Origin: Halomonas sp. 25-S5
Lineage (GTDB): Bacteria > Pseudomonadota > Gammaproteobacteria > Pseudomonadales > Halomonadaceae
Assembly (NCBI RefSeq): GCF_029889845.1
Contig: NZ_JARANV010000002.1
Coordinates: 1-64,000 of the forward strand
Direction: 5' to 3'
DNA: 64,000 bases
In this document: positions 38,799-47,500 of the stretch, one piece after another
How positions within the stretch are numbered: the stretch's first letter is position 1
How the letters are laid out: each line of letters starts with the position of its first letter
Program-made: the position numbers and the translations under genes
The notes under the pieces: generated by a model
The model's input: the letters and a program-made list of their open reading frames with translations, nothing else
Told to the model about the DNA's origin: nothing
The model's database searches: none

Positions 38799-39236
38799 AT
38801 GGATCGCTTCATGCAGGCCGCGCTTGAGGAGGCCCGCCATGGCCTCGAGGAGGGCGGCATCCCCATCGGCTCGGTGCTGGTGCACCGCGGAGTGGTCATC
38901 GGCCGTGGCCACAATCGTCGCGTGCAGCTGGGCAGCGCGGTGCTGCACGGCGAGATGGATGCCCTGGAGAACGCCGGGCGCCATCCGGCCGAGACCTACC
39001 GCGAGAGCATCCTCTACACCACCCTCTCGCCCTGCCCGATGTGCAGTGGCGCCATCCTGCTCTACGGCATCCCCAAGGTGGTGGTCGGCGAGAACCGCAC
39101 CTTTCTGGGCGAGGAGGCCCTGCTGCGGGAGCGCGGCGTCGAGGTGGAGGTGCTCCAGGATCCCGAGTGCATCGCGCTGATGGAGGGCTTCATCGCCGCC
39201 TCGCCCGAACTGTGGCACGAGGACATCGGCGAGTAG
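38799..39236 (+). CDS. Cytosine deaminase of the yeast Fcy1 type
   Basis: A 145-residue zinc deaminase of the CDA/TadA fold. The zinc motifs are HGEMDALEN (His and catalytic Glu, about residues 49-51) and PCPMCSGAI (two Cys, about 76-79). Many stretches follow the yeast FCY1 protein: LYTTLSPC, LLYGIPKVVVGEN, and the C-terminus ending WHEDIGE versus yeast WFEDIGE. The reaction is cytosine to uracil for pyrimidine salvage. It is unlike E. coli CodA, which has an amidohydrolase fold. AGGGAG precedes ATG 38799; an upstream in-frame ATG is rejected. Confidence 0.88.
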   Translation: MDRFMQAALEEARHGLEEGGIPIGSVLVHRGVVIGRGHNRRVQLGSAVLHGEMDALENAGRHPAETYRESILYTTLSPCPMCSGAILLYGIPKVVVGENRTFLGEEALLRERGVEVEVLQDPECIALMEGFIAASPELWHEDIGE

Positions 39237-39434
39237 CGCCTGCTCGCAAGGGCATGACGAGAATCATGCTGATCTGGGTCAAGTCGGCCGGGCAGGGCTG
39301 GACTACCTTTGAGGATGAGGCGGGCCTGCTCGAGGAGTGACAGCTGGTGATTGCCGGTATCCGGCTCCTCGAGTTCCCATGGGCCACGCCATTCCTGATC
39401 CGAATTGCTGACCTGCATCACAGGAGTCATCGCC

Positions 39435-39938
39435 ATGGCCAAGAAAGCGTCCAAGGATGTCCCGGTCTCGACCGAGAAAACTTCCCAGCCGTCGGAGTCC
39501 CGGGCGATGAGCCCGTTCCGGGAGTTCGATCGGATGCTCGATAGTTTCTTCGACCGCGGCTGGATGCCCTCGCGCTGGGAGCATCCCCTCTGGCAGCGCT
39601 TCGCCGCCTTCGAGAAGGGCATGCCGAAGGTCGATGTCATCGACCGCGATGCCGAGGTGGTGGTGCGCGCCGAGGTCCCGGGCTTCGAGCGCGAGGAACT
39701 CGACGTCTCGGTGACCGACGGCGCGGTGACCCTCAAGGGCGATCACCGTGAGGAGAGCAAGAAGGAGGAGGGTGAGTACTTCCACTCCGAGATCTCCCGC
39801 GGTTCCTTCACCCGGACGGTGGCCCTGCCCAGCGAGATCGATGCCGACAAGGCGGCTGCCAGCTTCAAGAACGGCGTCCTCGAGCTGACGCTGCCCAAGC
39901 TCAAGCAGGCCAATCGCCGCAAGATCGAGGTCAAGTAA
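39435..39938 (+). CDS. Hsp20/alpha-crystallin small heat shock protein
   Basis: A 167-residue sHsp. After a variable N-terminus with PFREFDRMLDSFF, the alpha-crystallin domain (about 70-165) has KVDVIDRDAEVVVRAEVPGF, VTLKGDHREE, and the ASFKNGVLELTLPK signature (A-x-x-x-n-GVL). It holds unfolded proteins without ATP. AGGAG is eight bases before ATG 39435; the earlier in-frame ATG at 39405 is rejected. Followed by a hairpin and a host-attachment-type gene, both possibly stress genes. Confidence 0.93.
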   Translation: MAKKASKDVPVSTEKTSQPSESRAMSPFREFDRMLDSFFDRGWMPSRWEHPLWQRFAAFEKGMPKVDVIDRDAEVVVRAEVPGFEREELDVSVTDGAVTLKGDHREESKKEEGEYFHSEISRGSFTRTVALPSEIDADKAAASFKNGVLELTLPKLKQANRRKIEVK

Positions 39939-39951
39939 CCATCCGGGATGA

Positions 39952-39980
39952 CCGGCAGGCCCGGGACCCCGGCCTGCCGG
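39952..39980 (+). terminator. Hairpin after hsp20
   Basis: A 10-bp perfect inverted repeat, CCGGCAGGCC and GGCCTGCCGG with a 9-base C/G loop, lies 14 bases after the hsp20 stop. There is no T tract, so it may be an mRNA-stabilising or partial terminator hairpin. Confidence 0.55.
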
Positions 39981-40003
39981 CTCCCCTCGCGTGAGGGAAC
40001 GAC

Positions 40004-40468
40004 ATGGATACCATCTGGGTAGTAGTCGCCGATCAGGCACGGGCACGGCTCTTCTCGGCGTCCGACCAGAGAGGGCCGCTGGAGGAGGTGGAGGACCTGG
40101 CCAATCCCGAGGGCCGCCTGCATGACCAGGACTTGAATGCCGACAGCCCGGGACGCGCCTTCGATTCCATGGGCGAGGGGCGCCATGCCATGGGCAAGCA
40201 CCATTCGCCCAAGGAGCAGGAGGCGATCCGCTTCGCCCATGAGGTGGGGGAGCGCCTGGCGGTCGGCCTGCATGACGGCGCCTACCGACACCTGATCATC
40301 AGCGCCACGCCGCGCTTCCTGGGGCTGCTGCGCGAGACGCTGCCCGAGGATGTCGCGAAGCGCGTCGTGCTCGAACTGCACAAGGACCTCACGGCACTGA
40401 GCCGCGACGAGATCCGGGCCCACCTGCCGGAGCGACTGCCCCGGGCCCCGCTTTCCTCGCAGGGCTAG
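40004..40468 (+). CDS. Host attachment family protein (baeRF-like)
   Basis: A 154-residue protein of the 'host attachment' family, first named in Agrobacterium and placed in the bacterial/archaeal eRF1-like (baeRF) superfamily. Typical segments are IWVVVADQARARLFSA at the N-terminus, a loop rich in D/G/H (DSMGEGRHAMGKHHSPKEQE), and LIISATPRFLGLLRETLP. It may act at the ribosome; its precise role is unknown. It lies downstream of hsp20, with which it may be co-transcribed. Confidence 0.8.
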   Translation: MDTIWVVVADQARARLFSASDQRGPLEEVEDLANPEGRLHDQDLNADSPGRAFDSMGEGRHAMGKHHSPKEQEAIRFAHEVGERLAVGLHDGAYRHLIISATPRFLGLLRETLPEDVAKRVVLELHKDLTALSRDEIRAHLPERLPRAPLSSQG

Positions 40469-40547
40469 GGGCCGAGACCCGGGTACGGCACGATGGCCCT
40501 GACCGGCGGGTGCTCGAATGGCAAGCCGAGCAATGAAGCCGCTCAAC

Positions 40548-41702
40548 TCATGTCGTGCCTGATGGCCCGTCCGGACCGGCGTCGGGTGGAGTGCTCGATG
40601 CATCCGGTTCGGTGACGAAGTCACTGCGATGGAAGGCCGCCGCGGCCTCCACCTCGACAAGACCGCGCAGGCCGGGTTCCCGTGGCTCATCGCCGGCCAG
40701 CACCTGGAGTACCGACCTGACGCCGCGTGACAGCGATATCAGGTTGTAGCCGCCTTCCAGCACGAAGACCAGCCTTCCTCCGCACTGCCGGCGTGCCAGG
40801 CGCTGCAGGATGCCGGTCATGGCGGAAAAACCGTCATAGGACACGTTCAGCGCCAGGTCATGGCTGTGGGGATCGAACCCTGTCGAGACCAGGATCAGGT
40901 CGGGACGGAACCACTCGGCCGCCGGTACCAGGATCTCGCGGAAGGCCTTGAGATAGGCGGCGTCGCCGGCATCGGCAGGCAGCGGCACATTGACGATGGC
41001 ACCTTCCCCGAGGCCCACCCCGACCTCCTCGAGACTCCCCGTGCCGGGATAGAAGGGAGAGGCACGGTGGATATCGAAGAACAGCACATCCGGGTCGGCC
41101 CAGAAGATGTCCTGGGTACCGTTGCCGTGATGGGCATCCCAGTCGACGATCATGACCCGCTGACAGCCCAGCGCCGCCCGGGCATGGGCGGCCGCCACCG
41201 CCACGTTGTTGAAGAGGCAGAAGCCGCGGGCCCGCACCGGCTCGGCATGGTGGCCGGGGGGCCTGACCAGCGCGAAGCTGCTCTCGGCGCGCCCCGCTAC
41301 CACGGCCTCGACGGCGGCGATCGCCGTGCCGGCGGCCACCTCGGCGGCATCGACGCTGCCGGGTGACACGGCCGTGGTATCCACGTCCAGCCAGGCGCTC
41401 TTGCCGCGCAGCTGGTAGATGCTGTTCAGGTAGGAGTTGGTGTGGACGCGCCCCAGTTGCTCGCGAGTGGCCGGCATGCCGGTCTCGAAGGTCACCCCGG
41501 GGAGCGGTTCGAGTTCCAGCAGGTGCCGGATGGCGGTGAGACGGGCGGGGTGTTCGGGATACTTCCAGGGGACGCCCAGGCCCGACAGCAGGGAGCGGAC
41601 TCGCTTGTCCATGCGCCCCGGCAGGAAGGGCACCTCGATATCCGGTTCATGGGCCAGCATCCGCTCGTCATAGAAGGCGATCACGCTGTTCTGTTCGGCC
41701 AC
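40548..41702 (-). CDS. Histone-deacetylase-family amidohydrolase (class II type)
   Basis: A 384-residue zinc hydrolase of the HDAC/AcuC/acetylpolyamine amidohydrolase superfamily. Motifs are RPPGHHAEP (catalytic His pair), [11 protein letters not shown] (zinc Asp and His), [14 protein letters not shown], and the final zinc Asp in STGFDPH and EGGYN. Class II-like bacterial members deacetylate polyamines or lysines. AGGAAG seven bases before GTG 41702 supports this start over the in-frame ATG at 41729. Confidence 0.9.
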   Translation of the reverse strand: MAEQNSVIAFYDERMLAHEPDIEVPFLPGRMDKRVRSLLSGLGVPWKYPEHPARLTAIRHLLELEPLPGVTFETGMPATREQLGRVHTNSYLNSIYQLRGKSAWLDVDTTAVSPGSVDAAEVAAGTAIAAVEAVVAGRAESSFALVRPPGHHAEPVRARGFCLFNNVAVAAAHARAALGCQRVMIVDWDAHHGNGTQDIFWADPDVLFFDIHRASPFYPGTGSLEEVGVGLGEGAIVNVPLPADAGDAAYLKAFREILVPAAEWFRPDLILVSTGFDPHSHDLALNVSYDGFSAMTGILQRLARRQCGGRLVFVLEGGYNLISLSRGVRSVLQVLAGDEPREPGLRGLVEVEAAAAFHRSDFVTEPDASSTPPDAGPDGPSGTT

Positions 41703-41793
41703 TGCAAGGCTTCCTGTTGTGCGCAACATACGGGCGAGACCTGGCTACAGCATATCAGGGGGATGGCACCGGGGGGGAGAATGGCCCGTCACA

Positions 41794-42432
41794 TCAGCGC
41801 GCGGCATCGAGCAGGCGTTCCACCGCCAGCAACAGCTGGCGGCGCGGCTGGGCACCCTCGAGCACGCCGGCGTGCTCGCCATCCAGCGAGAAGCGCAGGC
41901 CCGGCACGCCGCCGATGGCGAGCTCCCGGGCGGTCTGCTGCTCGGCCCGTACCTGTTGACGAAAGTCGCCCTGGGCCAGGGCCTGGCCCAGGGCCTGGCC
42001 ATCCAGCTCGAGCGGCTGCGCCACGCGGACCAGTGCCTCGGGGTCGGCCAGGTCGAGGCTCTCCTCGAAGAAGCCGCGGAACAGCGCCCTGCGCATGGCG
42101 CCGTCGGCCCCGGGCCGGACGACCTCCTGCGTCCGGGCCCAGGCACTGGCCTCGTGGGCCAGCCGCGAACGGGGCTGCAGGCGGGGCAGGCGCAGGGTCA
42201 TGCCGCGCTCCGCGGCCATCGGATAGACCGCCCGTTCCCAGGTGTCGTGCAGGTAGTCGCCGTCGGGGTCGAGGGTCGGCTCGGGCTCGGGGCGCAGCTC
42301 GAAGGCGCGCCAGCGGATCGCCACGACGTCGCCGAAGTGCTCTTCCAGGGCGTCGAGCTCCGGGACCTCCAGGTAGCAGAAGGGGCAGACGAAGTCGCTG
42401 AAGACGTCGAGGGTGATGCGCGGCCGGGTCAT
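41794..42432 (-). CDS. DsbA-family oxidoreductase, FrnE type
   Basis: A 212-residue thioredoxin-fold protein with the active site CPFC (about residues 16-19) near the start VFSDFVCPFCYLEVPEL, a helical insertion domain, and the cis-Pro loop GVPGLRF. No signal peptide is present, so it works in the cytoplasm, as in the FrnE/2-hydroxychromene isomerase-like group. FrnE proteins have been tied to polyketide synthesis and oxidative stress. AGGAGG is four bases before the ATG. Confidence 0.88.
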   Translation of the reverse strand: MTRPRITLDVFSDFVCPFCYLEVPELDALEEHFGDVVAIRWRAFELRPEPEPTLDPDGDYLHDTWERAVYPMAAERGMTLRLPRLQPRSRLAHEASAWARTQEVVRPGADGAMRRALFRGFFEESLDLADPEALVRVAQPLELDGQALGQALAQGDFRQQVRAEQQTARELAIGGVPGLRFSLDGEHAGVLEGAQPRRQLLLAVERLLDAAR

Positions 42433-42522
42433 CGGGCCTCCTGGGGCGTTGCGGCAGGGTACGACAGGGTAACAGCCGGTCGCCCACAGGCAACCCCGGC
42501 AGGAGGGGCGGGAAGGGCGGTC

Positions 42523-42807
42523 TCAGGCACTGCAGGCGGCGGGTTCGGCGCGAATGTGCAGGTGCACGGCGCAGGCGACCCGCAGCATGGAGGTGAGGTT
42601 GGGCACCGCACCCTTGGTCGCCATCACCTCGCCGTAGAGCTCGCTGATGAACTGCCCGGTGGAGAGCTGCTGGTCGTGGGCAAGGTGGTCGAGGATCTCC
42701 CAGAACTCGTTCTCGAGCCGCACGCTGGTCACGCTGCCCTGCAGGCGCAGCGAGCGGGTGGTGCATTCGTAGCGGTGGGGGTCGGTGGAGGCATAGACGT
42801 GGCACAT
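42523..42807 (-). CDS. Ribbon-helix-helix domain protein
   Basis: A 94-residue protein with a ribbon-helix-helix fold: strand TRSLRLQGSVTSVRLENEFW followed by helices ILDHLAHDQQLSTGQFISEL and LTSMLRVACAVHL. This is the RHH_4 type of DNA-binding or regulatory protein in many Proteobacteria. GGAG lies eight bases before ATG 42807, rather than the GTG at 42816. It may control the neighbouring genes, though no target site is visible. Confidence 0.75.
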   Translation of the reverse strand: MCHVYASTDPHRYECTTRSLRLQGSVTSVRLENEFWEILDHLAHDQQLSTGQFISELYGEVMATKGAVPNLTSMLRVACAVHLHIRAEPAACSA

Positions 42808-43045
42808 GGTTTTCACTCCGCAGGAAACAAGGTGCCGGATCCGTCCCGGCTCGTTCGACCTTGCCTGCTGTGGCCACCCATGAGCATTAGACCATCGTCG
42901 ATGTAGTAACCCGCTGTTACCCGGCCGACACCGCTTGCGCCTACTCTCAAGTTAGGTGGTCGGTACCTGGGCCACCCTACAACAAGAGGCAAGGCGCGGC
43001 TCACCTTCTGGGGGCGCTGCGCCATCCACCCCGGAGAGGTCAGCG
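42808..43045. promoter_or_regulatory. Divergent intergenic region before the GMC dehydrogenase operon
   Basis: A 238-base gap between the RHH gene and the Tat-exported dehydrogenase subunit, so it carries both promoters. I see no convincing sigma-70 pair and no clear inverted repeat. A GTTACCCG..GGGTTAC-like arrangement near 42908-42925 is imperfect. Confidence 0.35.
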
Positions 43046-43636
43046 ATGAGTTCACCCAATATTTCCCGCCGCGTCTTTCTCAAGGCGAGTGGCGGCGTTC
43101 TGGCCGGCACCCTGGCCTTCGCCAGCGGCCCCATCGCGCTGCTGGCGCCCTCGCGCAGCTGGGCGATGCCGCTCGACAACCTGACGTCCCGCCAGGGCGA
43201 GGTCCTGCTGGCCGTCACGCGGCAGATCTTTCCCCATCCCGATCTCGAGGACGCCGTCTACGCCTATGTCGTAAAGAGCCTGGATCGCAAGACCCAGGCA
43301 GCGGATAACCTGGACCAGAGGAGCGTCCTGGGTCATACCCTTGACGAAGGCATCGCTGAGCTGGATGCCGCCGCCGGTGGTGACTTTCTGGCGCTGGACA
43401 ATGCCGGGCGGCTCGAGCACCTCGCTCCCATGGCCGGCACGCCCTTCTTCGAGGCCATCCGTGGCGATGCGGTGGTCTCGCTCTACGACAATCCCCTGGC
43501 CTTCGCCCACTTCGGCTATGAGGGCGCGGAGGGCGACGGCGGCTACCTGACCAAAGGCTTCAATGACCTCACCTGGCTGCCTGACCCGCCCCAGCCCGAG
43601 GGCGGCTACCTGCCCTTCGAGGAACCCACGGCCTGA
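43046..43636 (+). CDS. Tat-exported small subunit of GMC dehydrogenase (gluconate 2-dehydrogenase subunit 3-like)
   Basis: A 196-residue protein with a twin-arginine signal ISRRVFLKASGG (about residues 5-16) and hydrophobic stretch, cut near SWA-MPL. The mature part starts DNLTSRQGEVLLAVTRQIFPH, which is the DUF/gluconate 2-dehydrogenase subunit 3 pattern. Such small subunits carry the cofactor-loaded large subunit through the Tat system. GGAGAGG precedes ATG 43046. It is 54 bases upstream of the GMC subunit. Confidence 0.85.
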   Translation: MSSPNISRRVFLKASGGVLAGTLAFASGPIALLAPSRSWAMPLDNLTSRQGEVLLAVTRQIFPHPDLEDAVYAYVVKSLDRKTQAADNLDQRSVLGHTLDEGIAELDAAAGGDFLALDNAGRLEHLAPMAGTPFFEAIRGDAVVSLYDNPLAFAHFGYEGAEGDGGYLTKGFNDLTWLPDPPQPEGGYLPFEEPTA

Positions 43637-43690
43637 CGGGGCCGCCGAGCGATCGACGACCAGAACAACAACGCATGTGGAGACGCCAAG

Positions 43691-45274
43691 ATGGCAATGA
43701 CCGACAACCAGAAGACCTTCGCCCACGACGACGACAGCGTCGTGTTGGTGATCGGATCGGGTGCCGGGGGCGGGACCCTGGCCAACGAGTTGGCCCAGCA
43801 GGGCATCGACGTGGTGGTGCTGGAGGCCGGTGCCCTGCACACGACCGGTGACTTCCTGGCCGACGAGTGGGCCTCCTTCGCCCAGCTCGCCTGGCTCGAT
43901 CCCCGCACCACCTCGGGCAGCTTCCGCCTGGCCAGGGACTTTCCCAACCTGCCGGCCTGGATCGTCAAGTCGGTGGGTGGCACCACCGTGCACTGGGCGG
44001 GGGCGAGCCTGCGCATTCAGCCCCATGAGTTCGCGGCACTGACGAATTACGGAAATATCGAGGGTGCCAACCTGCTCGACTGGCCGCTCACCTACGACGA
44101 CCTGGCCCCCTACTACGACCGCGCCGAACGGCGCATGGGGGTGACCCGGACCAACGGCAACAAGGGGTTGCCCGGCAACAACAACTTCAAGGTGATGTAT
44201 AACGGCGCCAAGAACCTCGGCTATTCGTGCAACACCGGCCATATGGCCATCAACAGCGCACCGCGCGACGGACGTGCCGCCTGCCAGCAGCGCGGCTTCT
44301 GCTTCCAGGGCTGCACGACCGGCGCCAAGTGGTCGACGCTCTATACCGAGCTGCCGGAGGGGATTGCCACCGGCCACCTGGAACTTCGGCCCGAGTCTCA
44401 CGTGGCGCGCATCGAGCACGATGACACTGGCAAGGTCACGGCGGTGGTCTACTTCGATGCCGCAGGCAAGGAGCAGCGTCAGAAGGCGCGGCTCGTGGCG
44501 GTGGCCGGCAACTCCATCGAGACGCCGCGCCTGCTGCTCAATTCGGCCAGCACGATGTTCCCGGAGGGGCTCGCCAACTCCTCGGGCCAGGTGGGACGCA
44601 ACTACATGCGTCACATGACCGGCTCGGTCTACGCCACCTTCGAGGAGCCCGTGCACATGTATCGCGGCACCACCATGGCCGGCATCATCTCCGACGAGGC
44701 CCACCATGACCCCGCTCGAGGCTTCGTCGGTGGCTATGAGATGGAGACCCTGTCGCTGGGCCTTCCCTTCATGGCGGCCTTCCTCGACCCTGGTGCCTGG
44801 GGGCCACGCTTCACCGGCGCGCTCGACCAGTACGAGAACATGGCCGGCATGTGGTTGGTGGGCGAGGACCTGCCCCAGGAGAGCAACCGGATTACGCTCA
44901 ACACCGAGGTGACTGACCGCTACGGCCTGCCGGTGGCCAACGTTCACTACGACGACCATCCCAATGACATCGCCATGCGCGAGTACGGCTACCGTCAGGG
45001 CGCCGAGCTCTACCGCTCGGTGGGCGCCAGGGACATCTACGAGGTGCCGCCGTATCCCTCGACCCATAACCTCGGCTCCTGCCGGATGAGCGAGCGACCC
45101 GAGGACGGCGTCTGCAATGGTTACGGCCAGGCCCACGAGATTCCCAACCTGTTCATCTCGGATGGCAGCCAGTTCACGACCTCTGCGTCGGAGAACCCCA
45201 CCCTGACCATTGTCTCGCTGGCCATCCGCCAGGCCGAGCACATCGGCCAGCGGATACGGCAGGGCGAGGTCTGA
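43691..45274 (+). CDS. GMC family FAD-dependent oxidoreductase
   Basis: A 527-residue flavoenzyme. The FAD dinucleotide fold is VLVIGSGAGGGTLANELAQQ (about 18-37), GMC signatures include KSVGGTTVHWAGASLRI (about 97-113) and the C-terminal NLGSCRM and SQFTTSASENPTLT with active-site His/Asn. Without its own signal it is presumably exported with the Tat subunit. It probably oxidises a sugar acid or alcohol in the periplasm. No cytochrome c subunit gene is nearby, so the electron acceptor is unclear. Confidence 0.88.
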   Translation: MAMTDNQKTFAHDDDSVVLVIGSGAGGGTLANELAQQGIDVVVLEAGALHTTGDFLADEWASFAQLAWLDPRTTSGSFRLARDFPNLPAWIVKSVGGTTVHWAGASLRIQPHEFAALTNYGNIEGANLLDWPLTYDDLAPYYDRAERRMGVTRTNGNKGLPGNNNFKVMYNGAKNLGYSCNTGHMAINSAPRDGRAACQQRGFCFQGCTTGAKWSTLYTELPEGIATGHLELRPESHVARIEHDDTGKVTAVVYFDAAGKEQRQKARLVAVAGNSIETPRLLLNSASTMFPEGLANSSGQVGRNYMRHMTGSVYATFEEPVHMYRGTTMAGIISDEAHHDPARGFVGGYEMETLSLGLPFMAAFLDPGAWGPRFTGALDQYENMAGMWLVGEDLPQESNRITLNTEVTDRYGLPVANVHYDDHPNDIAMREYGYRQGAELYRSVGARDIYEVPPYPSTHNLGSCRMSERPEDGVCNGYGQAHEIPNLFISDGSQFTTSASENPTLTIVSLAIRQAEHIGQRIRQGEV

Positions 45275-45349
45275 CGCGCGCCCGTGACGCGCCTGGCAGC
45301 ATCAGGCGCGTCTCTCGTCAATTCACGTCATCGATCAAGGAGTTGCGAC

Positions 45350-45883
45350 ATGAGCTTTGCAGGTGAGCAGTATCCCGGCGTCCAGGCGCCGCCCCCCGAG
45401 GCCGAGGGCTTTCGCCTCAACCACACCATGCTCAGGGTCAAGGACCCCGAGGCATCGCTGGGCTTCTATACCCGGGTGTTCGGCATGCGCGTGCTGCGCC
45501 GGCTCGACTTCGAGGAGATGCAGTTCTCGCTCTACTTCCTGGCCCAGCCGGAAGCCGGCGAGGCTGTTCCCGAGGATGCGGGCGAGCGAACCGTCTGGAC
45601 CTTCAGCCAGCGTGGCGTGCTGGAACTGACCCACAACTGGGGGACCGAGAGCCAGGAGGGTCGGATCTATCACGATGGCAATGCCGAGCCCCAGGGCTTC
45701 GGCCACATCTGCTTCTCGGTGCCGGACCTGGAGGCGGCCGAGGCCTGGTTCGACGCCAACCAGGTGGAGTTCGTCAAGCGCTCGGACCAGGGCAAGATGA
45801 AGGACGTGGTCTTCGTCAAGGATGTCGACGGCTACTGGATCGAGGTGGTCCAGGCTGATCGGCTCGCCGCCCTGGGCGACTGA
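45350..45883 (+). CDS. gloA: Lactoylglutathione lyase (glyoxalase I)
   Basis: A 177-residue glyoxalase I. The metal ligands are H in RLNHTMLRV (about residue 25), E in VLELTHNWG, H in GFGHICFSV, and E in YWIEVVQ. The LNHTMLRVKDPEASLGFYTRVFGM signature matches the longer eukaryote/Pseudomonas-type GloA. It converts the methylglyoxal-glutathione hemithioacetal to S-lactoylglutathione. AAGGAG is seven bases before ATG 45350; the earlier ATG at 45284 is rejected. Confidence 0.95.
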   Translation: MSFAGEQYPGVQAPPPEAEGFRLNHTMLRVKDPEASLGFYTRVFGMRVLRRLDFEEMQFSLYFLAQPEAGEAVPEDAGERTVWTFSQRGVLELTHNWGTESQEGRIYHDGNAEPQGFGHICFSVPDLEAAEAWFDANQVEFVKRSDQGKMKDVVFVKDVDGYWIEVVQADRLAALGD

Positions 45884-46027
45884 GCCCGGCCTACCTGGCG
45901 GCAACGTTCTGGGCTTCCAGCTCGGAGGGGCGGCCCGCCATGGGCGCGCCCCGGCGATGGCCGGACTGGAGCGGCGGGGCCGGTCGGTGTAGGCTTGCCG
46001 CCCTCGTTCACAGCACAGGACCCGATC

Positions 46028-46369
46028 ATGAGTGACCTGCCCAACTGCCCCGAGTGCGGCTCCGAATTCACCTACGACGACGGCCTCCAGCTCGTCTGCC
46101 CGGAGTGCGGCCACGAGTGGTCGAGGGATGCCGGTGCCGAGCCAGCCGAGGACGAGGCGGTGGTCCGCGATGCCAATGGCAACCCCCTGGCCGACGGCGA
46201 CACCGTCACGGTGATCAAGGATCTCAAGGTCAAGGGCAGCTCCTCGGTGGTGAAGGTCGGGACCAAGGTCAAGGGCATCCGCCTGGTCGACGGCGACCAT
46301 GACATCGACTGCAAGATCGAGGGCATCGGGGCCATGAAGCTCAAGTCCGGGTTCGTCAAGAAGGTGTGA
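46028..46369 (+). CDS. yjdM: Zinc ribbon protein YjdM (PhnA family)
   Basis: A 113-residue protein with an N-terminal zinc ribbon (CPECGSEF then CPECGHEW, about residues 7-28) and a C-terminal SH3-like beta domain with [25 protein letters not shown]. This matches E. coli YjdM, formerly PhnA, which is not needed for phosphonate breakdown and has no proven function. ATG 46028 gives the usual start [11 protein letters not shown]. Confidence 0.93.
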   Translation: MSDLPNCPECGSEFTYDDGLQLVCPECGHEWSRDAGAEPAEDEAVVRDANGNPLADGDTVTVIKDLKVKGSSSVVKVGTKVKGIRLVDGDHDIDCKIEGIGAMKLKSGFVKKV

Positions 46370-46401
46370 TACCCTCTCGCCACGACGGGAGGTGCCCCCC
46401 C

Positions 46402-47448
46402 ATGGCCGAGGATTCACTCCACAAGGCTGATGCGGCCGCAAACGATGTCTCGCTCCGGGACAAGGTCGCGTTCCTGTCGAGTGCCCGGGCTTACCCCGGG
46501 TTCGAGGATGAGGTCGATGTCCGGGAGACCCACATGGCCTGGGTCTTCCTGGTGGGGGAGCGCGTCTACAAGCTCAAGAAACCCGTCGAGTACAAGCATC
46601 GTGATTGTCACTTCCTGCGCGACCGCGAGCTGCTCTGCCACGAGGAGGTCAGGCTCAACCGTCGCCTGGCGCCGGAGGTCTACCTCGGGGTGGCGGCCTT
46701 GCGGTTCGATCCCGCGGGCCGGCTGGTGCTCGATGGTGAGGGCGAAGTGGTCGACTGGCTGGTCGTGATGAAGCGGCTGCCCGAGCACCTCATGCTGGAT
46801 GTGGCGCTATCTCGGGGCACCGTCACCGGGGCCAGCGTGACCCGGGTCGCTCGACGGCTCGCCGCCTTCTATCAGGGGCTCGAGCCGGTCGAGATGCCGG
46901 TAGCCTCCTACCTTGACCGTTTCAAGCGCGAGCTCGACCGCAACCGCGAGGTCATCGCCGATACCCGGTTCTCCCTGGCAAGCGATGGAGTGGCGGCCAT
47001 GCTCGACCGTCTCGGCCGCCTGCTCGAGGAAGAGCCCGACCTGCTGGGGGATCGCCCTCGCCAGGGACGGATCGTCGAGGGGCATGGTGACCTGCGCCCC
47101 GAGCATGTCTGCCTCTCCGAGCCCCCCGTTGTCATCGATTGCCTCGAATTCAGCCGTCCCCTGCGGCTGGTGGACCCCTTCGACGAACTGTGTTTCCTGG
47201 GCCTGGAGTGCGAGCGACTCGGGGCTGCCTGGATTCTCGAGCGACTGGTCAGCGAATGCGCCCGGACGCTCCAGGACCGGCCAGAAAAGCGGTTGCTGGC
47301 CTTCTATACGGCCTATCGTGCCTGCCTCAGGGCACGACTGTCCCTTTGCCACCTGCTCGAGCCGGACCCGCGCACCCCGGAGAAGTGGGAGCCGCAGGCC
47401 AGGGAGTATCTGGCGTTGGGGCTGCGGGCCTGTCGTGAACTGGACTAG
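46402..47448 (+). CDS. Aminoglycoside-phosphotransferase-like kinase (COG2187 N-domain)
   Basis: A 348-residue protein with a kinase-like fold: opening ETHMAWVFLVGERVYKLKKPVEY (strand with Lys), DWLVVMKRLPEHLMLD, and the catalytic loop GRIVEGHGDLRPEHVCL followed by VVIDCLEF, which resembles the H-x-D-x-x-x-x-N and metal Asp of phosphotransferases. COG2187 proteins normally carry a C-terminal AAA kinase domain; this one ends without it. The substrate is unknown. GGGAGG precedes ATG 46402. Confidence 0.78.
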   Translation: MAEDSLHKADAAANDVSLRDKVAFLSSARAYPGFEDEVDVRETHMAWVFLVGERVYKLKKPVEYKHRDCHFLRDRELLCHEEVRLNRRLAPEVYLGVAALRFDPAGRLVLDGEGEVVDWLVVMKRLPEHLMLDVALSRGTVTGASVTRVARRLAAFYQGLEPVEMPVASYLDRFKRELDRNREVIADTRFSLASDGVAAMLDRLGRLLEEEPDLLGDRPRQGRIVEGHGDLRPEHVCLSEPPVVIDCLEFSRPLRLVDPFDELCFLGLECERLGAAWILERLVSECARTLQDRPEKRLLAFYTAYRACLRARLSLCHLLEPDPRTPEKWEPQAREYLALGLRACRELD

Positions 47449-47500
47449 CAAAGAATCCGCATAGATGTCCTGCCACTCGGGCGGGGGGTGCTTGCTGGCG

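Noticed and set aside
43052..45241. A 729-residue minus-strand ORF opposite the GMC operon
   Set aside because: Antisense shadow; both plus-strand genes have signal and cofactor motifs.
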